Assembly (NCBI RefSeq): GCF_001692325.1 | Contig: NZ_LXKN01000058.1 | Span: 124,001 to 188,000, forward strand | Length of the DNA stretch: 64,000 bases | From: Rhizobium sp. AC27/96 | GTDB lineage: Bacteria > Pseudomonadota > Alphaproteobacteria > Rhizobiales > Rhizobiaceae | Reading direction: 5' to 3' | Part shown: one piece after another, positions 51,201 to 59,097 of the stretch | How the letters are laid out: every line of letters begins with the position of its first letter | How positions within the stretch are numbered: position 1 is the first letter of the stretch | Made by a program: the position numbers and the translations under genes | Notes under the pieces: model-generated | Seen by the model: only the letters and a program-made list of their open reading frames with translations | Database searches by the model: none | Told to the model about the DNA's origin: nothing

Positions 51201-52033
51201 GTTCGGGCGAGATCAAGCTCGGTGAAACGCATGTGCGTGGCCTCAATCTTGCCGTCCTGCCGCCATTGCTGTCTGCGACGGATCAGATCCAGGGTGACAT
51301 CACGGCCGACAAGGTGCTGCCGATCGTGCAGACGCTGCTGAACAATGGCGAAGCGGTGCTGCCGGCCACGAGTATACCGTTCAACATTTCCGCCGGCGTC
51401 GTGCGGGCGGCCAATATTGCTGCTGGCAACGATCTGGCCAAGCTTTCCGGTAATGCCGAAATCAGCCTGCCGGACGAGCGCATGCGCGGGTCGCTCGGCA
51501 TCGACTTCAATGCCGGAAGCGAGACGCAGAGCGGCGCAGAACCGGCTGTGCGCCTCGATTTTGCCGGCCCGCTGGCATCGCCGGGCCGGACGATAAATAT
51601 CACCGACGTCACCAGCTTCCTGTCGGTGCGTGCTTTCGAGCGCGAGCGCCGTCGGGTCGAGCGCCTGCAGGCCAATGTGCTGGAGAAGCAGCGGCTCCGG
51701 CGCGAGGTGGCGCTCTACAAATATGCCGCCGGCGTACGTGAGGCGCAGCGCCAGCGGGATGCGGCCGTTGAGCAGCAACGCCGTGCCGAGGAGATCCGGC
51801 TGCGCGATCTCGCCCGGCAAGCGGCTGCGCAGAAGCAGGCGGAAGATGAGGCTAAGGCCAAACAGGTAGCGGACGAGGCCAAAGCGAAAGCCGCCGCCGA
51901 GGAGGCGAAGGCTAAGGCTGCCGCAGAGGCAAAGGCCAAGGCCGAAGCCCAGCAGGCGCCCGCGCCGAGCGGCGAGGCTCCAAAAGCCGGATCACCCCTG
52001 AATTTCAACGAATTGCCTGGTGTGGCTCAGTAG
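48272..52033 (+). CDS. AsmA family protein
   Basis: A very large (1253 residues) inner-membrane-anchored protein of the AsmA/TamB-like group, implicated in lipid transport and outer-membrane homeostasis. One transmembrane helix is at about 7-27, followed by the AsmA N-terminal segment (LFIDWTDFRKNFEDQASRIIGKKVTVHGTVDARLLPFPSV). Long beta-rich periplasmic repeats fill the middle. From about residue 1125 it turns into a highly charged helix with Lys/Ala/Glu repeats (AKAKAAAEEAKAKAAAEAKA). The start is a TTG preceded by TTGGAGAC. Confidence 0.88.
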   Translation: MLGRVLVFLGGLLVVVLFVALLAPLFIDWTDFRKNFEDQASRIIGKKVTVHGTVDARLLPFPSVTLHDVRVGQETDGTPLVQIDEFSMDAELAPFLSGEALIFDMRVSKPKVRLRLLKDGTLDWMRGSQPEIPAKSVVLESVHVEDGDLLFIDEQSGRTRHVTGLNAEMSAKSLAGPWRIEGDAALDGEHGNFTVSSSQPDDNGVLRVRTRLMPDRHPLNVDLDGELKLVDSKPDYMGSFNAGVDDKRSGNSGEQQVQPRIKGRFELTNDRIRVPEYRLEVGATDDPYVVTGEATLDTGTKPEFLLTADGQQIDVNRLGNNKGTNGKTNRNPAVSARQRLNSLIAIAAEIPVPQVPGKATFRLPAIVAGDTTVRDVQLDLEPAGTGWKIDHAIGTLPGRTQVEARGNLMLQGEPNFIGNLVVASNQPSGLASWLVGSVDPSIRQLRQAGFSADVSLRHEEQRFENLEIAIGPATLKGRIDRQVPNEKDAPKLAVDLTGDTLDLDALRALTGLFTGQDNGVSLFDHRITAHLQAGKFVAFGVPADNVDTSFSIAGGALTIDKLAVRNVVGAEITATGRADGSPSDYKGSGEITFKAADPGPFFEMLRQHLPHHPVMDRLVRNAAWYGNTALRGAVTLGGDQDNALTVTLAGVSNGSRVNFDYRMSDLSAFTGKGTTTLEGTLENSITSILFGQAGLDPLPVEADANGRMTLKVSASGTDPADAALTFATDKTSFTANGKVDVRPDSFLNGTIALSLESADLDPYFVMNGIGTPQMGTGLPVKFQANAVLSPDKIVLSDMKGLLADNNVSGALTFDRKAANIKATGALALDKVDLGWLAESIYGPMTDAKTGNLSREKLGLPAFTGLDIGVKLSAKQLWPGVFGPISNFTGNAAYKGEELRLNDLTGGWNGGTVSGSLMLANSDGTGLLQTKLNLADGDLAVVAWQRDGAPLASGRFGLGMNVEASGKSLAELAANASGSGEIKLGETHVRGLNLAVLPPLLSATDQIQGDITADKVLPIVQTLLNNGEAVLPATSIPFNISAGVVRAANIAAGNDLAKLSGNAEISLPDERMRGSLGIDFNAGSETQSGAEPAVRLDFAGPLASPGRTINITDVTSFLSVRAFERERRRVERLQANVLEKQRLRREVALYKYAAGVREAQRQRDAAVEQQRRAEEIRLRDLARQAAAQKQAEDEAKAKQVADEAKAKAAAEEAKAKAAAEAKAKAEAQQAPAPSGEAPKAGSPLNFNELPGVAQ

Positions 52034-52111
52034 TCATCCGCGCTTGCAAGCCTGTTCGCAGCCGTGGCGGCCAAGCTGCCAAAGGAGCGCTGCGTATTTT
52101 CCTGAAATTGC

Positions 52112-52181
52112 CAGAGCACTTCCAGGAAAAGTGCGCAGCGGTTTTCCGTCCGCAATGCGTCAGGAAACAAAAAGATAGGGC
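52112..52181. repeat. Rhizobial intergenic palindromic element, longest copy
   Basis: AGAGCACTTCCAGGAAAAG, then a GCGGTTTTCC core, then AATGCGTCAGGAAACAAAAAG. This resembles the RIME-type elements repeated in rhizobial genomes. The first half recurs inverted at 8144-8180. It lies between the asmA-like and RHH genes. Confidence 0.65.
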
Positions 52182-52213
52182 GTTTTCGCGATTCGAAGAA
52201 AAGCCGAAATGTT

Positions 52214-52426
52214 CTAATGGCGGTCTTTCAGCCATTTGAGAACATAAAGGCGCAACGCAGAGGAGAGATTGCTGCCGGCCTCACGCCCGTCGTCGATTTC
52301 GGAGATCAGTGCTGCGAGCGAAATGCCGCGCGCATTGGCGATCGCCTTCAGTTCTGTCCAGAAGGCGTCCTCAAGGGAAAAGCTCGTGCGATGGCCATGC
52401 AGCGTCGCGGAATGTTTACGGATCAT
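52214..52426 (-). CDS. Ribbon-helix-helix domain protein
   Basis: A 70-residue protein of the RHH_4 family. It has HSATLHGHRTSFSLEDAFWTEL, then a helix pair ISLAALISEIDDGREAGSNLSSALRLYVLKWL. The family is common in alphaproteobacteria as a presumed DNA-binding protein. An in-frame TTG at 52441 could add five residues. It is the third gene of a likely sspB-DUF4169-RHH run. Confidence 0.85.
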   Translation of the reverse strand: MIRKHSATLHGHRTSFSLEDAFWTELKAIANARGISLAALISEIDDGREAGSNLSSALRLYVLKWLKDRH

Positions 52427-52531
52427 CGGTGGATCGATCAAAAATCGGAAAGGGTAGGGTGTTTCTGAAAATGATTCAAAATGCTTTAGTAAGCAACTGA
52501 TTTCTGAAGTTTTTTTATGCCGGCGCAGTAA

Positions 52532-52726
52532 TTATTCGTCTGCTTTCGGCGTGTCCATCCGGCCGGCTTCGTGGCTCTTCGCGGCCTTGTCGTTGAGCGC
52601 TTTCGTCAGGTTCTTTTCTGCCTTGGTGCGGCCGAAGTTGATGCGGTTCTGCTCAGCCTCCTTTTCCTTTTCGGAACGGGCTTGCTTCTTGCGAAACTGA
52701 CGCAGATTGACGATTTCCGCGCTCAT
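52532..52726 (-). CDS. DUF4169 family protein
   Basis: A 64-residue, highly charged protein from an ATG after AGGAAGAG. The start MSAEIVNLRQFRKKQARSEKE and the RINFGRTKAEK segment match DUF4169, a short alphaproteobacterial family of unknown function. It is helical and rich in Lys, Glu and Arg, without hydrophobic segments. It lies 57 bp behind sspB, a recurrent neighbour. Confidence 0.87.
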   Translation of the reverse strand: MSAEIVNLRQFRKKQARSEKEKEAEQNRINFGRTKAEKNLTKALNDKAAKSHEAGRMDTPKADE

Positions 52727-52783
52727 CGAGCTCTTCCTATTGGCGATGTGGAAAGGGGAAGCAGATGCTCCCCCCTGATACGG

Positions 52784-53293
52784 CTATTGTTTCTTGCGGA
52801 ACGAGTCGAGGGATACGACAGATCCCGGCTTCTTTTCCTCGCCATCCTTGGCTGCCGCGGGCTCTTCCGCGCTTTCGGCCGGAACCGGATAGGCGGTGAT
52901 CTCGCCGGACGTGGTTTCCTCCTCGTCGTCGGCCAGGGGAACGTCGAACTCCAGTTCGAAATTGACCGACGGGTCGTAGAAACCGCGAATGGCGTTGAAA
53001 GGGACCACCAGCTTTTCCGGAACGTCGGAGAAGGACAGGCCGATCTCGAACAGGCTCTCGGTGATTTTCAGATCCCAGAACTGATGCTGGATGACGATGG
53101 TCATCTGCTCCGGATACTTCGACTTCAGGTGCTGCGAAATGCGCACGCCAGGCGCGCCCGTCAGAAAGGTGATGAAGAAATGGTGATCACCGGGTAGACG
53201 GCCGGTAGCGCCGACTTCAGTCAACACCTTACGGATGACTCCACGCAGGGCGTCCTGTGCCAAAATGTCGTAGCGGATGTGATCCTGCGCCAT
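52784..53293 (-). CDS. sspB: ClpXP adaptor protein SspB (alpha type)
   Basis: Adaptor that binds the SsrA tag and delivers tagged proteins to ClpXP. The 169-residue protein has an N-terminal substrate-binding domain with the alpha-SspB pattern RYDILAQDALRGVIRKVL and HHFFITFLTGAPGVRIS, and the FWDL segment. After an acidic/Ala linker it ends in VVSLDSFRKKQ, the conserved C-terminal ClpX-binding tail. The ATG follows AGGAAAGC. It lies about 110 bp downstream of ssrA on the same strand. Confidence 0.95.
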   Translation of the reverse strand: MAQDHIRYDILAQDALRGVIRKVLTEVGATGRLPGDHHFFITFLTGAPGVRISQHLKSKYPEQMTIVIQHQFWDLKITESLFEIGLSFSDVPEKLVVPFNAIRGFYDPSVNFELEFDVPLADDEEETTSGEITAYPVPAESAEEPAAAKDGEEKKPGSVVSLDSFRKKQ

Positions 53294-53403
53294 GCTTTCC
53301 TGTCTTTCGTTAGCCCATGTTTTTTTAAAGGCTTATGCCACGCTCGGCGCCAAGGGGAAAGCCCCGTGCGCGAGTCATCGCCTTGTCTTACTATAATATA
53401 GCA

Positions 53404-53750
53404 CTGGAGGATAAGGTGAAGGCTTCTGTTGCCAGGTGCCTTCGAACCCCGCCTAAGAGTGCGACCCCTTAGGACTTTATTTGAAGTGTCACACCGCGAT
53501 TAAGCAGCGAGACGAGCTTCCGCATAGTTGTCGTTTGCAACTACAATTTTAGCCCGATAACGGCGGTACAATGCCGAGCAAAAAGTCGATCTTTACACCC
53601 TTGTCGATCCTGTTTCGCCCCCATCAAAAGCCGGTCTGCCGCCGATTTGGCCGGCCGGTTTTTGGTGGAGGCGCCGGGTACCGCCCCCGGGTCCAATAGG
53701 TTTATTACACCGCTCATTTATCGCCATAGCCGGCCCGAAGACCGGCAAGG
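53404..53750 (-). ncRNA. ssrA: tmRNA, circularly permuted two-piece form
   Basis: Rescues stalled ribosomes and adds a degradation tag. On the minus strand the acceptor piece comes first: T stem CCGGG/CCCGG (53672-53688) with loop GGCGGTA, acceptor strand CGCCTCC, and CCA ending at 53663. A 40-base spacer to be removed follows, then the coding piece starting GGGGGCGAAACAGGATCGAC at 53622, whose first seven bases pair with CGCCTCC. The tag frame runs from 53538 to the TAA at 53500 and reads ANDNYAEARLAA (after the tRNA-borne Ala). The outer ends are approximate. Confidence 0.93.
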
Positions 53751-53988
53751 GTGATATAGTGTTTTCCGCGGGCGAAGGGAAGGGCATTTGTCATAAATGC
53801 TTTGCCAAAACAGCGGTCGGCGACGCCGGATGCGACATTTGGCCGGGATTACGCCGCGCTATGGTTGGTTTCGTGCCGGCTTGTCATTAAACTTGCGAAA
53901 AAGGAATCGGTCGATCGTAGGCCGATGAATTGCCGCTGGCGGTTTTCGCGCCGACTGCAAAACTTCAAGAGCGATTTCGGAGCTGAAG

Positions 53989-54909
53989 ATGGTTCGCCAC
54001 CCGGAGTATCAATATCTCGACCTGATGGCGCACCTGCTCGAACATGGTGACAGGCGCATCGACCGGACGGGCGTCGGCACCTTGAGCGGTCTCGGCGCGA
54101 TGATGCGCTTCGATCTGTCGAAGGGGCAGATCCCGATCTTCACGACCAAGCGCGTCTACTGGAAGCTCGCCGTCAAGGAGATGCTCTGGTTTCTGACCGG
54201 CGACACCAATATCCGCAATCTGTTGAAGGAAAATGTGCGGATCTGGACGGATTGGCCGCTCGCGAAATATCGCAAGGCCACCGGCGAGGACATCGACCAG
54301 GTCGCCTTCGAGAAACGGATTCTGGAAGACGAAGATTTTGCGATTCAGTGGGGCGATCTCGGTCCGGTCTATGGCAAACAATGGCGCCAGTGGCGCGATG
54401 CCGAGGGCCGCGTGCATGATCAGCTGGCATCCGTCATCAGGGATCTGAAGACCAATCCCAGCAGCCGTCGCATGATCTTTCATGCCTGGAATGTCGGCGA
54501 GCTTGCCGAGATGGCGCTGCACCCCTGCCACATGGTCTATCAGTTCCATGTGTCGAATATCTCCAATGCAGATGGCAGCCGTCCGCGCCTCAGCCTGATG
54601 GTCTTCCAGCGCTCATGCGACCTTTTCCTCGGCAATCCCTTCAACATATCGCAGCAGGCGATCTTGTTGGCGATGATCGCGCAGCAGGTCGACATGGATC
54701 TGGGCGAGTTGGTCTGGTCGGGTGGTGACGTCCACCTCTATCTCAACCATCTGGATGCGATCCGCGAGCAGTTGAGCCGCGATCCCAAGCCCTTCCCGAC
54801 ACTGCGCCTGCTGCGCCGGCCTGACAGCATCGATGACTACCGTATTGAGGATTTCGAAGTTCTCGGTTACGAACCGCACGCCGCGATCGCGGCCGAAGTC
54901 GCGGTTTAG
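53989..54909 (+). CDS. thyA: Thymidylate synthase ThyA
   Basis: Makes dTMP from dUMP with methylene-tetrahydrofolate. The 306-residue protein has the catalytic C180 in HPCHMVYQF, RTGVGTLS near 26-33, and the substrate loop RSCDLFLGNPFN. It is longer than E. coli ThyA (264), with an extra segment at about 85-120, as in some other bacterial ThyA. The start follows GGAGCTGAAG. A terminator (54940-54964) ends the gene. folA, which regenerates tetrahydrofolate, is 2.4 kb downstream. Confidence 0.97.
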   Translation: MVRHPEYQYLDLMAHLLEHGDRRIDRTGVGTLSGLGAMMRFDLSKGQIPIFTTKRVYWKLAVKEMLWFLTGDTNIRNLLKENVRIWTDWPLAKYRKATGEDIDQVAFEKRILEDEDFAIQWGDLGPVYGKQWRQWRDAEGRVHDQLASVIRDLKTNPSSRRMIFHAWNVGELAEMALHPCHMVYQFHVSNISNADGSRPRLSLMVFQRSCDLFLGNPFNISQQAILLAMIAQQVDMDLGELVWSGGDVHLYLNHLDAIREQLSRDPKPFPTLRLLRRPDSIDDYRIEDFEVLGYEPHAAIAAEVAV

Positions 54910-54939
54910 CCGGCGCCGGCCTCTGTGAGCAGAGTGATG

Positions 54940-54964
54940 CCGCGGCTTTCAGGCCGCGGGTTTT
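54940..54964 (+). terminator. Intrinsic terminator after thyA
   Basis: Stem CCGCGGC / GCCGCGG with a six-base loop, then GTTTT. It overlaps the last codons of the convergent acetyltransferase gene. Confidence 0.8.
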
Positions 54965-55476
54965 GAATCGGGATCAGTACGCTCGTCGAGCAGCAATTGC
55001 AGGAAGGCGAGGTCAAGCCAGCGGCCGAACTTCGTGCCGACTTGCGGGAGCAGGCCAACCTGCTGGAAGCCGAGCTTTTCATGAAGCCTGATCGAGGCTG
55101 CATTGCCGGCCTCGATGCCGGCGACCATCGCATGCTTTCCGATCGCTCTAGCACGTTCGATCAGTTCGACCATCAGCGCCTTGCCGATACCGCTTCTATA
55201 TTGGTCGTTGCGGACATAGACGGAATGTTCGACCGTGTGGCGATAACCGTCGAAGGCGCGCCAATCGCCAAACGAGGCATAGCCGACGACCTCGCCATGG
55301 TCGTTGGTGGCGACAAGCACCGGATAGCCCAATTTGCGCCGATCCTGCAGCCATAGCCTGCGATTGTCGATGTCGACCTGCGTGTCGTTCCAGATCGCGG
55401 CCGTGTTGACGACAGCGTCATTGTAGATCGCGGTTATTCCCGCAATATCGGCATCATTGGCATCGCGAATCTGCAT
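54949..55476 (-). CDS. GNAT acetyltransferase, phosphinothricin/methionine-sulfoximine type
   Basis: A 175-residue N-acetyltransferase. From the ATG at 55476 (CGGAGCAG upstream) it reads MQIRDANDADIAGITAIYNDAV, then HSVYVRNDQYRSGIGKALM with the acetyl-CoA loop, and NAASIRLHEKLGFQQVG. This layout is that of the Pat/MddA group, which acetylates phosphinothricin, methionine sulfoximine or sulfone. The substrate assignment is by family only. Confidence 0.88.
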   Translation of the reverse strand: MQIRDANDADIAGITAIYNDAVVNTAAIWNDTQVDIDNRRLWLQDRRKLGYPVLVATNDHGEVVGYASFGDWRAFDGYRHTVEHSVYVRNDQYRSGIGKALMVELIERARAIGKHAMVAGIEAGNAASIRLHEKLGFQQVGLLPQVGTKFGRWLDLAFLQLLLDERTDPDSKPAA

Positions 55477-55589
55477 CGACTGCTCCGTGAAGCTATCCAC
55501 TAAATTGGATGAATGTTGGATTGATCCTTACGTCTCTCATACGCCGATTTCAGCGATTGTCTATGATATTATTAAGCTTGCCTAGCTGA

Positions 55590-55620
55590 TTGCGGGCTTT
55601 CCAATAGTCTACTATAGTAG
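55590..55620 (+). promoter_or_regulatory. Promoter with palindrome for the XRE-cupin gene
   Basis: TTGCGG (55590-55595) and TATAGT (55613-55618) are 17 bp apart. The -10 lies inside the perfect palindrome CTACTATAGTAG (55609-55620). Transcription should begin at about 55625, at the start codon, so the message may be leaderless and autorepressed. Confidence 0.65.
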
Positions 55621-55625
55621 CACAT

Positions 55626-56192
55626 ATGTCCCATCTTGACGATATAGACAGGCGGATAGGCGCACGCATTCGCATCGAGCGCGAGAGCCGCGGCTGGTCG
55701 CTGACGGAACTTGCGGAGCGCTCCGCCGTTTCGCGGGCCATGATCCACAAGATCGAACGCGGGGAAAGCAGTCCGACAGCGACGCTGCTCGGCAAGCTGT
55801 CAGGCGCCTTCAGCCTGAGTATGTCGGCCTTGATGGCCCGTGCGGAAATGCAGCAGGGCCGTTTCCTGAAGAAGGAGGATCAGCCCGTCTGGGTCGATCC
55901 GCAGACCGGTTATGAGCGGCGGCATGTTTCCCCAAAGTCGGACCTGCCGCTGGATCTCGTTCGCATCGAATTGCCTGCGGGTGCGGACGTTCCGATGCCG
56001 GCATCGGCCTATGCGTTCGTGCGGCAGCTCATCTGGGTGCTGGAGGGTGAACTGACCTTTATCGAGGGCGCGGCAAGGCATCACATGTCGGCAGGCGATT
56101 GCCTCGAGCTCGGCCCACCGACGGATTGTGTGTTCAGAAACGAAGGCGACAAGCCCTGCACCTATGCCGTTCTTGTCCTGCGCAACGTCTAG
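55626..56192 (+). CDS. XRE family regulator with C-terminal cupin domain
   Basis: A 188-residue regulator with an N-terminal HTH (about 10-64, RIRIERESRGWSLTELAERS and SRAMIHKIERGESSPT) and a cupin sensing domain (about 110-185, with QLIWVLEGELTFIEG and GDCLELGPPTDC). There is no visible Shine-Dalgarno sequence; the predicted promoter ends at the ATG. Relatives control amino acid, polyamine or detoxification genes. Possible targets are the divergent acetyltransferase and the dehydrogenase downstream. Confidence 0.9.
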   Translation: MSHLDDIDRRIGARIRIERESRGWSLTELAERSAVSRAMIHKIERGESSPTATLLGKLSGAFSLSMSALMARAEMQQGRFLKKEDQPVWVDPQTGYERRHVSPKSDLPLDLVRIELPAGADVPMPASAYAFVRQLIWVLEGELTFIEGAARHHMSAGDCLELGPPTDCVFRNEGDKPCTYAVLVLRNV

Positions 56193-56338
56193 CGACAGCC
56201 CGCCCGCCATGCGGTGCAAAGTAGGCCGCGGAAAGTTCTCCACGCGCAGTAAAACTTATCGTTACCGCTAGCCATTCCGCTCGTCCGGTCATGCCCGAGG
56301 CGCTATGTTGTCGCCTTGCGTGGAGAAGGAGTGCGGTC

Positions 56339-57175
56339 GTGGATATTGCAGTCATCGGAGCAGGCGCGATGGGCAGCGCCATTGCAAGGCGTTTGGTCGA
56401 AAACGGTGCGAAGGTGCTGACTTACCTTGAGGGCCGCTCACCGGCGACCATCGAGCGTGCGAAGGCTGCGGGTATGGAGCCCGTCGGGCTGGACGTTATC
56501 GCCGGCGCGGGTCTCATTCTCTCCATCGTACCGCCTGCCACCGCCATCAGCGTTGCCGAACAGGTCGCTGCCGCGATACGCCGGCGCGGCTTGAAAACGG
56601 TGTTCATGGACTGCAACGCGATTTCGCCGCAGACGATGATGCAGGTCGCGGCCGTTTTCGGCGATGATTGCGGCGTCGTTCTCGATGGCTGCATCATCGG
56701 CGGGCCGCCGAAGACCGGACAGAAGGGGCCAAAGCTTTATGTGAGCGGCGACGAGGCCAACAGCAGCGCCGTGCTTTCCGAACGAGGCCTCGAGGTGCGC
56801 CGCGTCGACGGGGCGATCGGTGCCGCCTCGGCCCTGAAGATGTGCTATGCCGGCATCAACAAGGGCGTGACGGGTCTGGGCACGGCCATGCTGCTTGCCG
56901 CGATCCGTTCCGGTGCGGACGAGGCGCTGAAGCGCGAACTTCAGGACAGCCAGCCGGATCTCGATGCAAAACTGGTGCAGGGCATTCCGGACATGTACCC
57001 GAAGGCCTATCGTTGGGTTGCGGAGATGGAAGAGATTTCGGAGTTCCTTGGTAAGGACGATCCCGCATCCCTGATATTCAAAGGCATGGCCGGTCTTTAT
57101 CGCAAGATGGCGGAGGACCAGGAAGGCGGCGGCGTGCTGGCCGAGCAGCTCAACGGGCTCAATAAAGGCATCTGA
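56339..57175 (+). CDS. 6-phosphogluconate dehydrogenase-like NAD(P)-binding protein (DUF1932)
   Basis: A 278-residue beta-hydroxyacid dehydrogenase-type protein. The GTG at 56339, seven bases after GAAGGAG, is the start; the frame runs a further 16 codons upstream without a site. The Rossmann motif GAGAMGSA is near residues 7-14, followed by the NAD-binding half. The C-terminal DUF1932 half contains LKMCYAGINKGVTGLGTAML. The substrate is unknown. It follows the XRE-cupin gene by 146 bp on the same strand. Confidence 0.87.
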   Translation: MDIAVIGAGAMGSAIARRLVENGAKVLTYLEGRSPATIERAKAAGMEPVGLDVIAGAGLILSIVPPATAISVAEQVAAAIRRRGLKTVFMDCNAISPQTMMQVAAVFGDDCGVVLDGCIIGGPPKTGQKGPKLYVSGDEANSSAVLSERGLEVRRVDGAIGAASALKMCYAGINKGVTGLGTAMLLAAIRSGADEALKRELQDSQPDLDAKLVQGIPDMYPKAYRWVAEMEEISEFLGKDDPASLIFKGMAGLYRKMAEDQEGGGVLAEQLNGLNKGI

Positions 57176-57281
57176 CGGGGCGTTGAAAGGGGTGCTCTTG
57201 ATCCCTCGTCCAGACTATCATGCGGCGGAATCGCAAGGCCGACTCGCATATGACGGCAGCGCCCGTGTTTGAGGAAGACGC

Positions 57282-57800
57282 ATGACCCAGCCGATCAAGA
57301 CCATCATCGTTGCCGTATCGCGCAACAATATTATCGGGCGCGAGGGCGATATGCCCTGGCGGCTGTCTTCCGACCTCAAGCGCTTCAAGGCGATGACGCT
57401 CGGCAAACCTGTCATCATGGGGCGCAAGACCTTCCAATCGATCGGCAAGCCGCTGCCTGGCCGTCCGAATGTCGTGATTACGCGTGATGCAAGCTTTTCG
57501 CCCGAAGGCGTGACGGTGGTGCACTCACTCGAAGAGGCCGTTAATGCCGCCACCCACATGGCTGCGGAAAGCGGCATTGACGAAATCTGCATTCTCGGTG
57601 GCGGCGAGATCTATCGGCAGGCGATCGGTCTGGCTGACCAATTGCTTATCACGCATGTCGAGGCGGAAGTGGATGGCGATACATCCTTTCCGATCATCGA
57701 TCCGGCCCTTTGGCGGGTCGATAGCGAGCTTGCCTTGCCGGCAGGTGAAAAGGACACCTATCCGACACGGTTCGTCACCTATCTTAGGCGAAAAGCATGA
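57282..57800 (+). CDS. folA: Dihydrofolate reductase
   Basis: Reduces dihydrofolate to tetrahydrofolate with NADPH. It has 172 residues. Conserved segments are NNIIGREGDMPWRL with the catalytic acidic-residue region, GKPVIMGRKTFQSIG and CILGGGEIYRQA. The ATG follows GAGGAAGACGC. It works with ThyA, encoded 2.4 kb upstream, to complete the dTMP cycle. hflK starts 163 bp downstream. Confidence 0.97.
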   Translation: MTQPIKTIIVAVSRNNIIGREGDMPWRLSSDLKRFKAMTLGKPVIMGRKTFQSIGKPLPGRPNVVITRDASFSPEGVTVVHSLEEAVNAATHMAAESGIDEICILGGGEIYRQAIGLADQLLITHVEAEVDGDTSFPIIDPALWRVDSELALPAGEKDTYPTRFVTYLRRKA

Positions 57801-57963
57801 AAGCGGCGGCGAAAAAGCAAATATTTTCCAGTTAATCCGACGAACTTCCTCAAGTCGCGTTGAAAGCAGGTGTGTCGATACCTATAACGGGAAACAATCG
57901 CTGCCGCCTGCGAACTTCGTGGGTTCGGCGCGATATTGGGGTTCAACAAACAAAGAGGTCTTG

Positions 57964-59097
57964 ATGCCTTGGAGCAATCAGAATGGCGGCGGTGGCGGCC
58001 CGTGGGGCGGCGGCGGCAGCGGCGGTGGTGGAAATAACCAGGGACCCTGGGGACAGGGACCGAACCGGCCGCGAGGAAACGGTAACGGTGGTCCTCCGGA
58101 TCTTGAGGATATTATTCGCCGCGGCCAGGACAGGCTGAAGGGGTTCATCCCCGGTGGCTTCAACGCCGGCGTTTTCCTCATCATTGCCGCGGTTATCGGT
58201 GTTTTCTGGCTCATTCAGTGCGTCTACACGGTGCAGCCCGATGAGCGCGGCGTGGAACTGCGTTTCGGCAAGCCGAACACGGAAGTTTCGATGCCCGGCC
58301 TGCATTTCCATTTCTGGCCGATGGATCGCGTCGAGTTCGTCAAAGTGACGGAACAGCAGCGCAATATCGGTAGCCGTTCGACAGCCGGTTCGACCAACGG
58401 CCTGATGCTGACCGGCGACCAGAACATCGTCAATGTACAGTTTTCGGTTCTTTATGCGGTGACCAACCCGCAATCATACCTCTTCAATCTCGAAAGCCCC
58501 GACGAGACATTGCAGCAGGTTTCCGAAAGCGCCATGCGCGAAGTCGTTGGCCGTCGTCCCGCCCAGGACATCTATCGTGACAACCGTCAGGAAATCGCCG
58601 TTCAGGTGAGGGCGATCATTCAGGATACGATGGATCGCTATGGCGCCGGCATCACCATCAATGCCGTGCCGATCGAGGATGCATCGCCGCCGCGTGAAGT
58701 GGCAGATGCATTCGATGAAGTGCAGCGCGCCGAGCAGAACGAAGACCAGCAGGTGGAAGAGGCTAATCAATACGCCAACCAGAAGCTTGGTCAGGCCCGC
58801 GGTCGCGCGGCCCAGGTTCGCGAAGAAGCGGCTGCCTACAAGGACCGTGTCGTGAAGGAAGCTCAGGGTGAGGCTCAGCGCTTCATCTCGATCTATGACG
58901 AATACATCAAGGCACCGGTAGTGACGCGCAAGCGGCTGTTCCTTGAAACCATGGAGACCGTTATCGGCAATTCCAACAGTGTCATCATCGACGACAAGCA
59001 GGGCGTCGTTCCCTACCTGCCGCTGAATGAAGTCGGCAAGCAGTCCACGACGCAGGCGGGCAAGCCTGCCACTGCAGTTCAGCCGGAGGCCAAATAA
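57964..59097 (+). CDS. hflK: FtsH modulator HflK
   Basis: Membrane-anchored SPFH/prohibitin-domain protein that with HflC surrounds and modulates the FtsH protease. It has 377 residues from an ATG after AGAGGTC. A Gly/Asn-rich cytoplasmic N terminus (1-45) precedes one transmembrane helix (about 68-88). The SPFH domain follows from QCVYTVQPDERGVELRFGK, then a coiled-coil region (AEQNEDQQVEEANQYANQ). Its TAA shares one base with the hflC start (TAATG). Confidence 0.96.
   Translation: MPWSNQNGGGGGPWGGGGSGGGGNNQGPWGQGPNRPRGNGNGGPPDLEDIIRRGQDRLKGFIPGGFNAGVFLIIAAVIGVFWLIQCVYTVQPDERGVELRFGKPNTEVSMPGLHFHFWPMDRVEFVKVTEQQRNIGSRSTAGSTNGLMLTGDQNIVNVQFSVLYAVTNPQSYLFNLESPDETLQQVSESAMREVVGRRPAQDIYRDNRQEIAVQVRAIIQDTMDRYGAGITINAVPIEDASPPREVADAFDEVQRAEQNEDQQVEEANQYANQKLGQARGRAAQVREEAAAYKDRVVKEAQGEAQRFISIYDEYIKAPVVTRKRLFLETMETVIGNSNSVIIDDKQGVVPYLPLNEVGKQSTTQAGKPATAVQPEAK

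Noticed and set aside
53440..53470. TTCGAA-containing stretch near the end of ssrA taken as a tRNA T arm
   Set aside because: No tRNA cloverleaf can be built; the acceptor and T stem of the tmRNA are at 53616-53690, and this lies in the 3' part of the coding piece.
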